Virus record (IMG/VR): IMGVR_UViG_3300006793_000015
Span: 50,470 to 114,469 of that record
Length of the DNA stretch: 64,000 nt
Source of the DNA: a virus
Reading direction: 5' to 3' (one strand)
Shown here: piece by piece, positions 42,124 to 49,336 of the stretch
How the letters are laid out: every line of letters begins with the position of its first letter
How positions within the stretch are numbered: the first letter of the stretch is position 1
Translations under genes and position numbers: made by a program
The notes under the pieces: model-generated
Told to the model about the DNA's origin: nothing
Seen by the model: the letters and a program-made list of their open reading frames with translations, nothing else
Databases searched by the model: none

Positions 42124-42879
42124 TTGGCAAAGATAGAAATCGCACGTTATTTAGAAGATTATGATGGTGAATATGTTGTGTCTGGTATTGTTGTAAAAAA
42201 TGGTAGACGACACCAAGATAGATATTGGATTCCAAATATGATATCGAACAGTGATCATAAAAAACATGCGTTTGTTGTCGGCAATGGTGTTTCCCGCACG
42301 TCAATGAGTACGTTTAGATTAAGTTTTCTTACCAATTCCGGCGGCGGCCATTTAGGAAAACACAAAGCACAATGTTATGGATGTAATGCTGTATATAGAG
42401 ATTGGAACCCTGATTTTTTAGTATGTACAAATGATAAAATGGTCGACGATATTGTTGAAGAAGGTTACGCAGAAAATAATGTAGTTTTTGGAAGAGCAAC
42501 CTCTTTATTAAAGTATCCAGAATATGTATCTCTTATTCCGCATGATCCGAGAATGAACTGCGGCGCAACAGCAACATATCTCGCTTGTTTTCACGGACAT
42601 ACAACAATTTATCTATTAGGGTTTGATAATCAACCAAACTCAAAATCCACAAATAATAACGTATACGCAGGATCAAAACATTATGCTCCAGTTACTGAAA
42701 ATTCTGGAGATGAAGTTTGGCGCAATAACATGTCAAAAGTGTTTAACACTTATAAAGATGTAGAGTTTATTAGAGTAACTACAGAAGGCATGGAAGGTGA
42801 AATGCCAGACGAGTGGAAATGGCACAGAAATTTAAGACAAATTAGTTTAAAAAAGTTTTTTATCGAAGCAGATATTTAA
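42124..42879 (+). CDS. conserved phage protein with GCNAVYRDWNPD motif (DUF115/MptE-like candidate)
   Basis: A 251-residue globular protein. The ATG at 42119 opens only a 5-codon ORF (MLWQR-stop) and is too near the AGGAGG, whereas TTG at 42124 is 8 nt from it, so TTG is the start. KHAFVVGNGVSR near residue 50 looks like a nucleotide- or sugar-binding glycine turn; YGCNAVYRDWNPDFLVC with DKMVDDIVEEGY follows; CGATATYLACFHGHTTIYLL and GFDNQPNS come later. This layout recalls DUF115/Maf-type glycosyltransferase-like proteins of phages and flagellated bacteria. A role in fibre or virion glycosylation is inference. The 3' end overlaps the convergent Nudix gene by 4 nt. Confidence 0.6.
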   Translation: MAKIEIARYLEDYDGEYVVSGIVVKNGRRHQDRYWIPNMISNSDHKKHAFVVGNGVSRTSMSTFRLSFLTNSGGGHLGKHKAQCYGCNAVYRDWNPDFLVCTNDKMVDDIVEEGYAENNVVFGRATSLLKYPEYVSLIPHDPRMNCGATATYLACFHGHTTIYLLGFDNQPNSKSTNNNVYAGSKHYAPVTENSGDEVWRNNMSKVFNTYKDVEFIRVTTEGMEGEMPDEWKWHRNLRQISLKKFFIEADI

Positions 42880-43298
42880 ATTGTATCTACTATTACTTTA
42901 ATTTTATCTTTTATAGAATCTAATTTTAGTGTTGAAAAAACACCAGGGTGTAATGGAGCAGGCCATCCTTCCATCGATACCCAAGCATACCCACAATGTT
43001 CGCTATTAAGATTTGGCATAAATTCTTTTTCGATGATTAATATAAACGTATGATAACAAAAATTACCGTCGTCAGAAGTAAATAATTCTATAGGAATAGT
43101 TTTTTCTATGTCTATTTGTATTCCTAATTCTTCGTTTATTTCTCTTTCCAAACCGCCAATAATAGTTTCGTTTGATTCTATTTTACCGCCAGGAAATCCC
43201 CATTTGTTTTTATACTTTGTATCATCTCTTAGTAAAAATAGGAAACGCTTTGTACTGCGGCAATAGAAAATACCACCAGCACCAATAACTTTTTTCAT
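42876..43298 (-). CDS. Nudix hydrolase
   Basis: A 140-residue Nudix-fold hydrolase. The Nudix box is visible as GGKIESNETIIGGLEREIN continuing to EELGI (about residues 37-59), matching G-x5-E-x7-RE-U-x-EE-x-G-U, with Mg-coordinating Glu residues intact. It follows WGFPGGK. The N-terminus KKVIGAGGIFYCRSTKRFLF is a typical beta strand. Likely substrates are nucleoside diphosphate derivatives or oxidised nucleotides; the exact substrate cannot be read from sequence. T4 has NudE. The upstream sequence AATAAGTA-TTACT-ATG resembles the 5-nt leaderless late layout with one mismatch. It overlaps the convergent gene by 4 nt. Confidence 0.9.
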   Translation of the reverse strand: MKKVIGAGGIFYCRSTKRFLFLLRDDTKYKNKWGFPGGKIESNETIIGGLEREINEELGIQIDIEKTIPIELFTSDDGNFCYHTFILIIEKEFMPNLNSEHCGYAWVSMEGWPAPLHPGVFSTLKLDSIKDKIKVIVDTI

Positions 43299-43320
43299 AG
43301 TAATACTTATTGGATAGAAG

Positions 43321-44781
43321 TTATGGTAATAATAAAATGGACCATAAGCCAGCAGTGTACTCGCCTTCGTATGATTTAATCCACTCTCCAGTATTCGTTG
43401 GCATGTCTTCGTTTATAGCGCCAGTCCACTTATATTGAATTCCTGTTTTTGTATTAGATACATAATGAATTCCATTATTAGCACTAGCATCAAAGTCAAC
43501 AGACCAATCAGTTCCGTCATATTGAATAATATCAAACTTATTTGCTACTAAACCAACACCTGCAGGTCCTTTCCAACCATCAGCGCCGTCTGTGTTATCC
43601 GCATCACCGATATCTTCTAATATTAGATAACGCTGGCCAGTAGTTGCAGCTGGTAATCCAGCACCTGGTACATTTTTAAGAGGGTTAATAATTGCGTTAA
43701 TAGCCGTTTGCGTGTTTGCTGGTATAGTATCCGCATCTACAGTAAAGTTTAATACATAATCATCATCCGGATCGTATTCTACTGTACCAACAATCTCTGA
43801 GAAGTCATCAACACCGCCTGTTGTGTTTTGGAAGTTAGTTAATAGTTTTACCTGGCTAATGCCTTCTTTAAGATCACCAAATTGTGCAATAACTTTTTTC
43901 CATGGAATATCCACACCATATTTTACAGGAACATGATCAAACGTAACATCCTCTTTTGTATCACCACTAATAGGTTCACCAACACTTAATGCTTTTAGTT
44001 CGCCGTTTAGTAACAATACACCATAATTTAGCGGCGTAAAGTATTGTCTACTACCCATTAGTTTTGTTTCATCAAGGACACTATCTGCTAAGTTACCACT
44101 GCCATCGAATATACCCATAACAACTTTGGAAATAACACCAAGTCGTTTAATAATAGCAGGTGGATTAACCCAAACAGGAATCTCAAAAGTTAGTGTAGCA
44201 ATATCAATTTGATCTTCAGTTCCTACTGGAACTGTTCTATTACTAAATGAGATGTCAGTTAACTCTACGTATGAAATAGAAGTCCAATCAACATAGTTGT
44301 CTGTTGTTTGAATTTCTAAACTTGGATTAAACATGTAAAATAATTGCTCAGTAAGTTGTAACTTTTGTTCCATATTACTGGTCCATATATCGGCATTTAC
44401 TGTTAGTTTATACGGACTTGGCATACTTCTCTCAATAGTATAACTATCTCCAGGACCGGCTGTATACGTTCCTGTGTCTTTATCGTAAAAGCGTTCTTTA
44501 ATATGAACTTTGTCTACATGAGATGGAGACATAACTCGGTCACGGTCATATTGTACGCCTGTAATATAGCATGATACTCGTGGAACTGTATTAAGAGCGT
44601 TCTCACTATTTTTACGAACAATACTTGCTACCTGACGGGAAATATCACCGTAAGTTACTGGAACTCTTATTAACGCAGAGTTACCATCTGAATCTTTTCC
44701 AGTTTCAACATAAAAGTGAGATAAGAGACGAATAAATTGAGCCATATATCGTCTTATCTGACCGTCGTAATAGAAATCCAT
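43321..44781 (-). CDS. gp15: tail sheath stabiliser and completion protein gp15, with extra C-terminal module
   Basis: A 486-residue gp15-type terminator that caps the tail and joins it to the neck. T4-like segments: MDFYYDGQIRRYMAQFIRLL at the start, RVPVTYGDISRQV, VPRVSCYITGVQYDRDRVMS, PSPYKLTVNADIWTSNMEQK and the ATLTFEIPVWVNPP that ends the T4 protein. T4 gp15 is 272 residues, so about 200 residues are added. The extra part ends with GQRYLILEDIGDADNTDGAD, a YDGTDWSVDF strand and GEWIKSYEGEYTAGLWSIL, resembling W-rich modules of fibres. Its start overlaps the gp14 stop by 1 nt. The added module may be exposed on the neck. Confidence 0.85.
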   Translation of the reverse strand: MDFYYDGQIRRYMAQFIRLLSHFYVETGKDSDGNSALIRVPVTYGDISRQVASIVRKNSENALNTVPRVSCYITGVQYDRDRVMSPSHVDKVHIKERFYDKDTGTYTAGPGDSYTIERSMPSPYKLTVNADIWTSNMEQKLQLTEQLFYMFNPSLEIQTTDNYVDWTSISYVELTDISFSNRTVPVGTEDQIDIATLTFEIPVWVNPPAIIKRLGVISKVVMGIFDGSGNLADSVLDETKLMGSRQYFTPLNYGVLLLNGELKALSVGEPISGDTKEDVTFDHVPVKYGVDIPWKKVIAQFGDLKEGISQVKLLTNFQNTTGGVDDFSEIVGTVEYDPDDDYVLNFTVDADTIPANTQTAINAIINPLKNVPGAGLPAATTGQRYLILEDIGDADNTDGADGWKGPAGVGLVANKFDIIQYDGTDWSVDFDASANNGIHYVSNTKTGIQYKWTGAINEDMPTNTGEWIKSYEGEYTAGLWSILLLP

Positions 44782-45983
44782 TATTCTTCATCCTCTCTTG
44801 CACGTAGTACATTAGATAAACTTTGTTTTGAATCAAGTTTTGTTCCATCAGCTAATGTAATAGAAGTTTTGTCATTGAAGTTTTTAGTTTTATAAGTGTA
44901 GCGGTCTGTATAATTAGTAATCTGCATACGCACATTATCTTCAACATATACCCACTTCTTGCCGTTAAAAATATACAGTCTATTGGGCATGTAATCCACT
45001 CGCAATACGTATTCTCCCTTTACAGGAGTAGCAGGGAAACTTGTTAGTGTTAATACCGGCGCACCGTTTGGAGGTATACCATCGCCAGACAAATAGTGAT
45101 CAATTTTCTCAACAGGCATTCCGTAAAATACATCAGCACTTTCTTTTCCGGCATCAGTTGTTACTTCGCCCTCGTCTGCGGTTACTAGTAAAATGGATCC
45201 GTCTTCTTCAGCAGGAGCAATCCAAAAACGTGTTGTGTCATAACCACTTCTTCCATCAACTACATCTTGTACGTAAGGTGCCATTGCTTCTGCTTGCTGT
45301 ACTATGGCATCGTTAATTTCTAAATTCTTACTGTAATCACTAAGCAGGCTTTTTAGTGTATCATCTGTTCCGTCTACTCCCGCTGTAATGTCACCAATAA
45401 TATCTCTATATTCTTGTGCATCAACTAGTGGTGTACATTTTACACGCCATAAGTGCGGATACCATGTTTGACTGAAGCCTTCAGACGCTCTACTACCGTC
45501 TTGGATTACGTAATATCTTTTTAAACTTTCATAAACTTTATCTGTTTCGCCGTCCTCTAAAGCATAGTCATCCTTTAAGTGTGGCAACTCAATAACATCA
45601 CCACTGATTAACTTTCTGCCCAAAATATCAACCATATCATTTAAATGGAAAGTAATGAATATAGTATCGTTTTGTAGGAACAAACCAAACTGTGACAAAT
45701 CAAAATCAATATCTTGTACGTTGTAAATGCCTTTCATAAAACTAACATCTTTTTCGTACTTACGATCTCTGTTTTCCATGAATAACAGATCTTGTATGTT
45801 AGATACAGATTGGTTTTCATATAATGGCTGATCAGCCTTTTTTGTATCGCCTTGATTTACGGGACCTAAATATTTGTGAATATTAATCCCAGTTCCACCT
45901 ATAACGAACATTTCACGAACTCTGTTGTCCATAAACTTAAAATCGTTACCTTTAGTTGGCTTCCACAGTGATAATCTTGGCAT
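44781..45983 (-). CDS. gp14: neck protein gp14
   Basis: A 400-residue protein of the gp14 type, a neck or head-completion component. Recognisable blocks include VREMFVIGGTGINIHKYLGP, LLFMENRDRKYEKDVSFMKG, SQFGLFLQNDTIFITFHLND, ISGDVIELPHLKDDYAL and the RVKCTPLVDAQEYRDI stretch, matching the size and order of gp14 in marine T4-like phages; T4 gp14 is 256 residues. The extra C-terminal part has EYVLRVDYMPNRLYIFNGKK followed by WVYVEDN, a W/Y-rich module like those in gp15 and gp18. It lies next to gp15, while gp13 lies on the other strand about 1.3 kb away. Confidence 0.7.
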   Translation of the reverse strand: MPRLSLWKPTKGNDFKFMDNRVREMFVIGGTGINIHKYLGPVNQGDTKKADQPLYENQSVSNIQDLLFMENRDRKYEKDVSFMKGIYNVQDIDFDLSQFGLFLQNDTIFITFHLNDMVDILGRKLISGDVIELPHLKDDYALEDGETDKVYESLKRYYVIQDGSRASEGFSQTWYPHLWRVKCTPLVDAQEYRDIIGDITAGVDGTDDTLKSLLSDYSKNLEINDAIVQQAEAMAPYVQDVVDGRSGYDTTRFWIAPAEEDGSILLVTADEGEVTTDAGKESADVFYGMPVEKIDHYLSGDGIPPNGAPVLTLTSFPATPVKGEYVLRVDYMPNRLYIFNGKKWVYVEDNVRMQITNYTDRYTYKTKNFNDKTSITLADGTKLDSKQSLSNVLRAREDEE

Positions 45984-46028
45984 TTTTTAAAAACTCTTAT
46001 TAATCAAACACTTATGTAGTGTATTTTA

Positions 46029-46057
46029 TTGACTTTTTTCGGATTTGTCTATATAAT
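46029..46057 (+). promoter_or_regulatory. sigma70-type promoter TTGACT-N17-TATAAT before the 407-aa gene
   Basis: TTGACT (46029-46034) and TATAAT (46052-46057) with a 17-nt spacer; the TTG start is at 46097. Same architecture as the gp55 and gp47 promoters. Confidence 0.7.
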
Positions 46058-46096
46058 ACTATTTAGTGGTATAAATTCATAATATGGAGTAAAACA

Positions 46097-47320
46097 TTGG
46101 CCACCAAAAAGAAAGCTAAACGAGTATCGAAAAAGAATGATGGCGCATTTGGCGAACCATCATGGGAAGAGTATATTGATCGCTATACTGACGAAGAGTT
46201 AATGGACTTGGATGGTGATGAAAAAATACAAATAAATCTTAAAATCACGCAAGCATTAAACTTCTACAATTATCATTACACCTCTAAGGACAGTAAGCAA
46301 CCCCTTATTGAGTGGATGAAGAAGCAAAAGATTGTAGACACAGATGCGATTAGTGCTATTAAGAATGCCAGTGATTGGCAAATTGGTATTACAGCAGGCT
46401 CAGTATCGCGTATGCTACTCAAAGGTGCGCCTCCAATGGATAATTTGGTTCACAGTCTTAAAAAGCGAATTAAAGACATTGTAGAATCTGTGCCTACAGA
46501 GTGGGGTAAAGAGGATAAACCAAAGGAAAAGCCAAAAGCGGCTCAAGTTATCTCTATTCAAGATCGTATGGTAGAAAAAGCAAATAACTTTGCTGGCGAA
46601 TATATTGAGGGTGCGATTGACGATATGATTGCTAACGGCTTTAAGACTGATTTTAGTCTTGCTAAATTATTAAACGCACATAGCATATCCGGAAAAGCGG
46701 CCGGTCTTATTTCGAGAATGTATGATAGCGACATAGAGGATTTAACAAAAGTTATTAACGGTGTTGATAAAGACGATGAGGATGAAGCACAATTACTGGA
46801 AGGCTATCCTTATAAGAAATCAGAGTTAAAGAAGTTACTTGCTTTTTACTCTGCTGTTGTTGCAGACGCCGAGCATCATGCTAATATACAAAAAGCAACT
46901 CGTAAGGTGCGTAAGAAGAAAGCACCAAGCAAAGAGAAGTTAATTAGTAAGATCAAATACAAACTACAGGATGAGAAACTAAAACTAGTTTCCATAGATC
47001 CAAAAGACATTCTCGGTGCTAACGAACTATGGATTTACAATACAAAGAATCGCAAAATTGGCAAGTATTTTGCCTCTAATATTGATCCTAAGGGAATGGG
47101 TAGAGATGGTACAGGACTAAGCATTAAAGGTACTACCATCACGGGCTTTGATGAAAAGTTGAGCATACAAAAGACATTGCGTAAGCCAGAGGACTCACTT
47201 AAAGCATTTAAGAGCGCCGGTAAGGTTGCCTTACGTAAATTCTTAGATGAATTAACTACTACTGACACTAAACTTACTGGGAGGCTAAACTCTGATACTA
47301 TATTACTTAAGGTAATCTAA
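46097..47320 (+). CDS. conserved hypothetical, lysine-rich protein (gp13-proximal)
   Basis: A 407-residue basic protein that I do not recognise. TTG is the start: TATGGAGTAA supplies a GGAG ribosome-binding site 8 nt upstream, and the nearby ATG opens only a 3-codon ORF. The N-terminus MATKKKAKRVSKKNDGAFGE is highly basic; ISIQDRMVEKANNFAGEYIE and a repeated helical, KKAPSKEKLISKIKYKLQDE region follow. No enzyme motif is visible. It lies directly before gp13, sharing the sigma70-like promoter upstream, which suggests earlier expression than the virion genes. A DNA-binding or structural role is possible. Confidence 0.6.
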   Translation: MATKKKAKRVSKKNDGAFGEPSWEEYIDRYTDEELMDLDGDEKIQINLKITQALNFYNYHYTSKDSKQPLIEWMKKQKIVDTDAISAIKNASDWQIGITAGSVSRMLLKGAPPMDNLVHSLKKRIKDIVESVPTEWGKEDKPKEKPKAAQVISIQDRMVEKANNFAGEYIEGAIDDMIANGFKTDFSLAKLLNAHSISGKAAGLISRMYDSDIEDLTKVINGVDKDDEDEAQLLEGYPYKKSELKKLLAFYSAVVADAEHHANIQKATRKVRKKKAPSKEKLISKIKYKLQDEKLKLVSIDPKDILGANELWIYNTKNRKIGKYFASNIDPKGMGRDGTGLSIKGTTITGFDEKLSIQKTLRKPEDSLKAFKSAGKVALRKFLDELTTTDTKLTGRLNSDTILLKVI

Positions 47321-47326
47321 TAAATA
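47319..47326 (+). promoter_or_regulatory. late promoter box AATAAATA, 5 nt before gp13 ATG
   Basis: AATAAATA-TATGT-ATG at gp13; the box overlaps the TAA stop of the 407-aa gene. Confidence 0.65.
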
Positions 47327-47331
47327 TATGT

Positions 47332-48093
47332 ATGGCAACAAAAGAATTAACCAAGTTAAAAAATGCATTATTTACAAATGTTAAATTACGTTTAGGTGAA
47401 AGAATCGTCGATGTTGAATTAGATAACGAGCATTTAGAAGTAGCATTAGATAATGCTGTAAATAGATATAGACAAATGAGTGCTAACAGTGTTGAGGAGT
47501 CATATGGCTTTTTAACGTTAGAAAAAAATAAGCAAGATTATTATTTAGACGCTAATATTTTAGAAGTTAGACAAATATTTAGAAGAACAATTGGTAGCAC
47601 GAGTGGCGAAGGAGCATCAAACTTTGAACCGTTTGAAGCAGGGTATATGAATATGTATATGCTACAAGCAGGCAGAGTAGGTGGTTTAGCAACATATGAA
47701 CTATTTTCTGGTTATCAAGAAATGGCGGCAAGAATGTTTGGTGGTTTTATAAACTATACTTGGGATTCAGTTACTAAAAAACTTACAATTATTCGCAAGA
47801 TTGATGGTGAAAGCGAAAGTGTATTACTATGGTTATATAACCAAAAACCAATTGAAAATTTAATCCAGCACCACATGACAAAAAAATGGGTAGAGGATTA
47901 CACACTTGCTATGTGTAAACAAATACTTGGTGAAGCACGTTCCAAGTTTGCTACACTTGCGGGCCCACAGGGCGGTACTACCATGAACGGTAGTGAGTTA
48001 AAAGCAGAAGGACAGCAAGAAATGGCTGACCTAACAACACAATTACAAAACTTTGAAGATGGCGGCACACCGCTATCATTTGTTATTGGTTAA
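47332..48093 (+). CDS. gp13: neck protein gp13
   Basis: A 253-residue gp13-type neck protein that completes the head with gp14. Conserved blocks: NVKLRLGERIVDVELDNEHL, LEVALDNAVNRYRQMSANSV, a FLTLEKNKQDYYLDANILEV strand, VRQIFRRTIG, and ENLIQHHMTKKWVEDYTLAM CKQILGEARSKFATLAGPQG near residues 180-230, the most conserved helix in the family. T4 gp13 is 309 residues. The stop lies 23 nt before the short membrane peptide ORF. It is preceded by a late box only 5 nt before its ATG and has no Shine-Dalgarno sequence. Confidence 0.9.
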   Translation: MATKELTKLKNALFTNVKLRLGERIVDVELDNEHLEVALDNAVNRYRQMSANSVEESYGFLTLEKNKQDYYLDANILEVRQIFRRTIGSTSGEGASNFEPFEAGYMNMYMLQAGRVGGLATYELFSGYQEMAARMFGGFINYTWDSVTKKLTIIRKIDGESESVLLWLYNQKPIENLIQHHMTKKWVEDYTLAMCKQILGEARSKFATLAGPQGGTTMNGSELKAEGQQEMADLTTQLQNFEDGGTPLSFVIG

Positions 48094-48116
48094 TATTACA
48101 CACAGGAGAGACACAG

Positions 48117-48191
48117 ATGGACACTGTGATATTTGTCACGGTAATGGCCGTTATTTATGCGGCTATAGTTTACATACATTTTCATAACTAA
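48117..48191 (+). CDS. 24-aa single-span membrane peptide
   Basis: A 24-codon ORF with an AGGAGAGA ribosome-binding site 7 nt upstream: MDTVIFVTVMAVIYAAIVYI plus HFHN. Nearly the whole peptide is a hydrophobic membrane span, with a single acidic residue at position 2 and a histidine-rich end. It lies between gp13 and the dNMP kinase and is too short for ordinary gene prediction. A role in the inner membrane, such as a lysis or assembly accessory, is possible; nothing is established. Confidence 0.5.
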   Translation: MDTVIFVTVMAVIYAAIVYIHFHN

Positions 48192-48202
48192 AAGTTAAAA
48201 AT

Positions 48203-48847
48203 ATGATCATTGGTTTAGTTGGGTTCAAAGGCTGTGGCAAGGACACAGTCGCAAATTATCTTATTCAAAATAGTAGTCAAAATTGGACTAGGGAAAGTTT
48301 TGCTAGTTCACTAAAAGACTCACTTGCATCTGTATTTCAATGGAATCGCGCATTGCTAGAAGGCGATACAGAGGAAAGCAGAGAATGGCGTGAAACAGTA
48401 GATGAATGGTGGGCAAATAAATTAGACATGCCCGACTTTACTCCACGCATTGCTTTACAAAGATGTGGCACAGACTTATGGCGAAGGCAGTTTCATGACG
48501 ATATATGGTTGTTAAGTTTAGAAAAGAAACTAACCACTGCTAAACACAACGTTATTATTACAGATACACGCTTTCCTAATGAGATTAAATTAATTAGAGA
48601 GTTAAACGGCAAAATAGTATGTGTAAAACGCGGACAACAACCAGAATGGTGGAATACAGCAGTTGCGGACAATGCGGAACGCGAAGATCCGATGCACGAA
48701 CTAATGATGCCAACAGTTTATCCAAATGTTCATGCTTCGGAATATTCATGGGTAGGTTGTGACGTAGACTATACTATTGAAAACTACAGTGATATCAGTA
48801 CGCTGGAAAAATCAGTTATATCATTGCTGTTAAAAATCGGGAATTAA
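48203..48847 (+). CDS. deoxynucleoside monophosphate kinase (gp1-like)
   Basis: A 214-residue P-loop kinase. Walker A is GFKGCGKDTVANYL at residues 7-20. Family-typical segments follow: SFASSLKDSLASVFQWNRAL, LQRCGTDLWRRQFHDDIWLL, and the acceptor-site IITDTRFPNEIKLIREL. T4 gp1 is a dNMP kinase of 241 residues and belongs to the same superfamily; it phosphorylates dGMP, dTMP and hydroxymethyl-dCMP. The enzyme would supply dNTP precursors. It lies after gp13 and overlaps the convergent HNH gene by 18 nt. No ribosome-binding site is obvious. Confidence 0.85.
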   Translation: MIIGLVGFKGCGKDTVANYLIQNSSQNWTRESFASSLKDSLASVFQWNRALLEGDTEESREWRETVDEWWANKLDMPDFTPRIALQRCGTDLWRRQFHDDIWLLSLEKKLTTAKHNVIITDTRFPNEIKLIRELNGKIVCVKRGQQPEWWNTAVADNAEREDPMHELMMPTVYPNVHASEYSWVGCDVDYTIENYSDISTLEKSVISLLLKIGN

Positions 48848-49186
48848 ATCGCCCTGTTTCCATCCTTTTCCAGTAGCGTATAGTAATCTGTGACAATTGG
48901 CGCAGACTGTTTTTAAATTCTTCCAATTATTATTCTTTCTATTACTATCCAAGTGGTAAACATCAAGTTGAATACTGTGGTCCGCTACAAAGCCACATTT
49001 CTCGCATGACTTTTTCTTAGTGTAGCCACTTTGCTTCCAGTTTGTTTTGGGTGTGGTTCGAAGCTTCTTTGCTTTACGATTACATTTATCACATTGTGAT
49101 CTATAATGTGGCCTACCTTCTTTATAATAATTTATTGCAACTGGTCGCATACCACAACGACACAGCGGTCGTTCGCTATGTTTCAT
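48830..49186 (-). CDS. HNH endonuclease (possible homing endonuclease)
   Basis: A 118-residue HNH-type protein. An N-terminal zinc-finger-like CRCG...CDKC segment precedes SCEKCGFVADHSIQLDVYHL DSNRKNNNWKNLKTVCANCH, which carries the HNH core His/Asn and two CxxC pairs. Such compact HNH proteins in phages are usually free-standing homing endonucleases. It is on the minus strand between the dNMP kinase and the sheath gene, overlapping the kinase end. A late promoter box AATAAATA ends 5 nt before its ATG, so it appears tuned to the phage's own late expression. Confidence 0.85.
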   Translation of the reverse strand: MKHSERPLCRCGMRPVAINYYKEGRPHYRSQCDKCNRKAKKLRTTPKTNWKQSGYTKKKSCEKCGFVADHSIQLDVYHLDSNRKNNNWKNLKTVCANCHRLLYATGKGWKQGDLIPDF

Positions 49187-49191
49187 ACCAG

Positions 49192-49199
49192 TATTTATT
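49192..49199 (-). promoter_or_regulatory. late promoter box AATAAATA, 5 nt before the HNH ATG
   Basis: Minus strand AATAAATA-CTGGT-ATG. Confidence 0.6.
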
Positions 49200-49260
49200 T
49201 TTACAAACCCTTTTCATTGCCCTTTGGGTGTTACTGTATAGCACTAATTTTACAAGATCT

Positions 49261-49269
49261 AAATAAATA
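49261..49269 (+). promoter_or_regulatory. late promoter box AAATAAATA before gp18
   Basis: CTAAATAAATACTAG is two overlapping late boxes. The gp18 ATG is at 49337, with a GAGGAAAAAG ribosome-binding site. Hairpins ACATCT/AGATGT and an AATTTTAATTAAAATT palindrome lie in the leader. Confidence 0.6.
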
Positions 49270-49336
49270 CTAGCATCAATACATCTTATAAAAAGATGTA
49301 GAATTTTAATTAAAATTTTATACGAGGAAAAAGATT

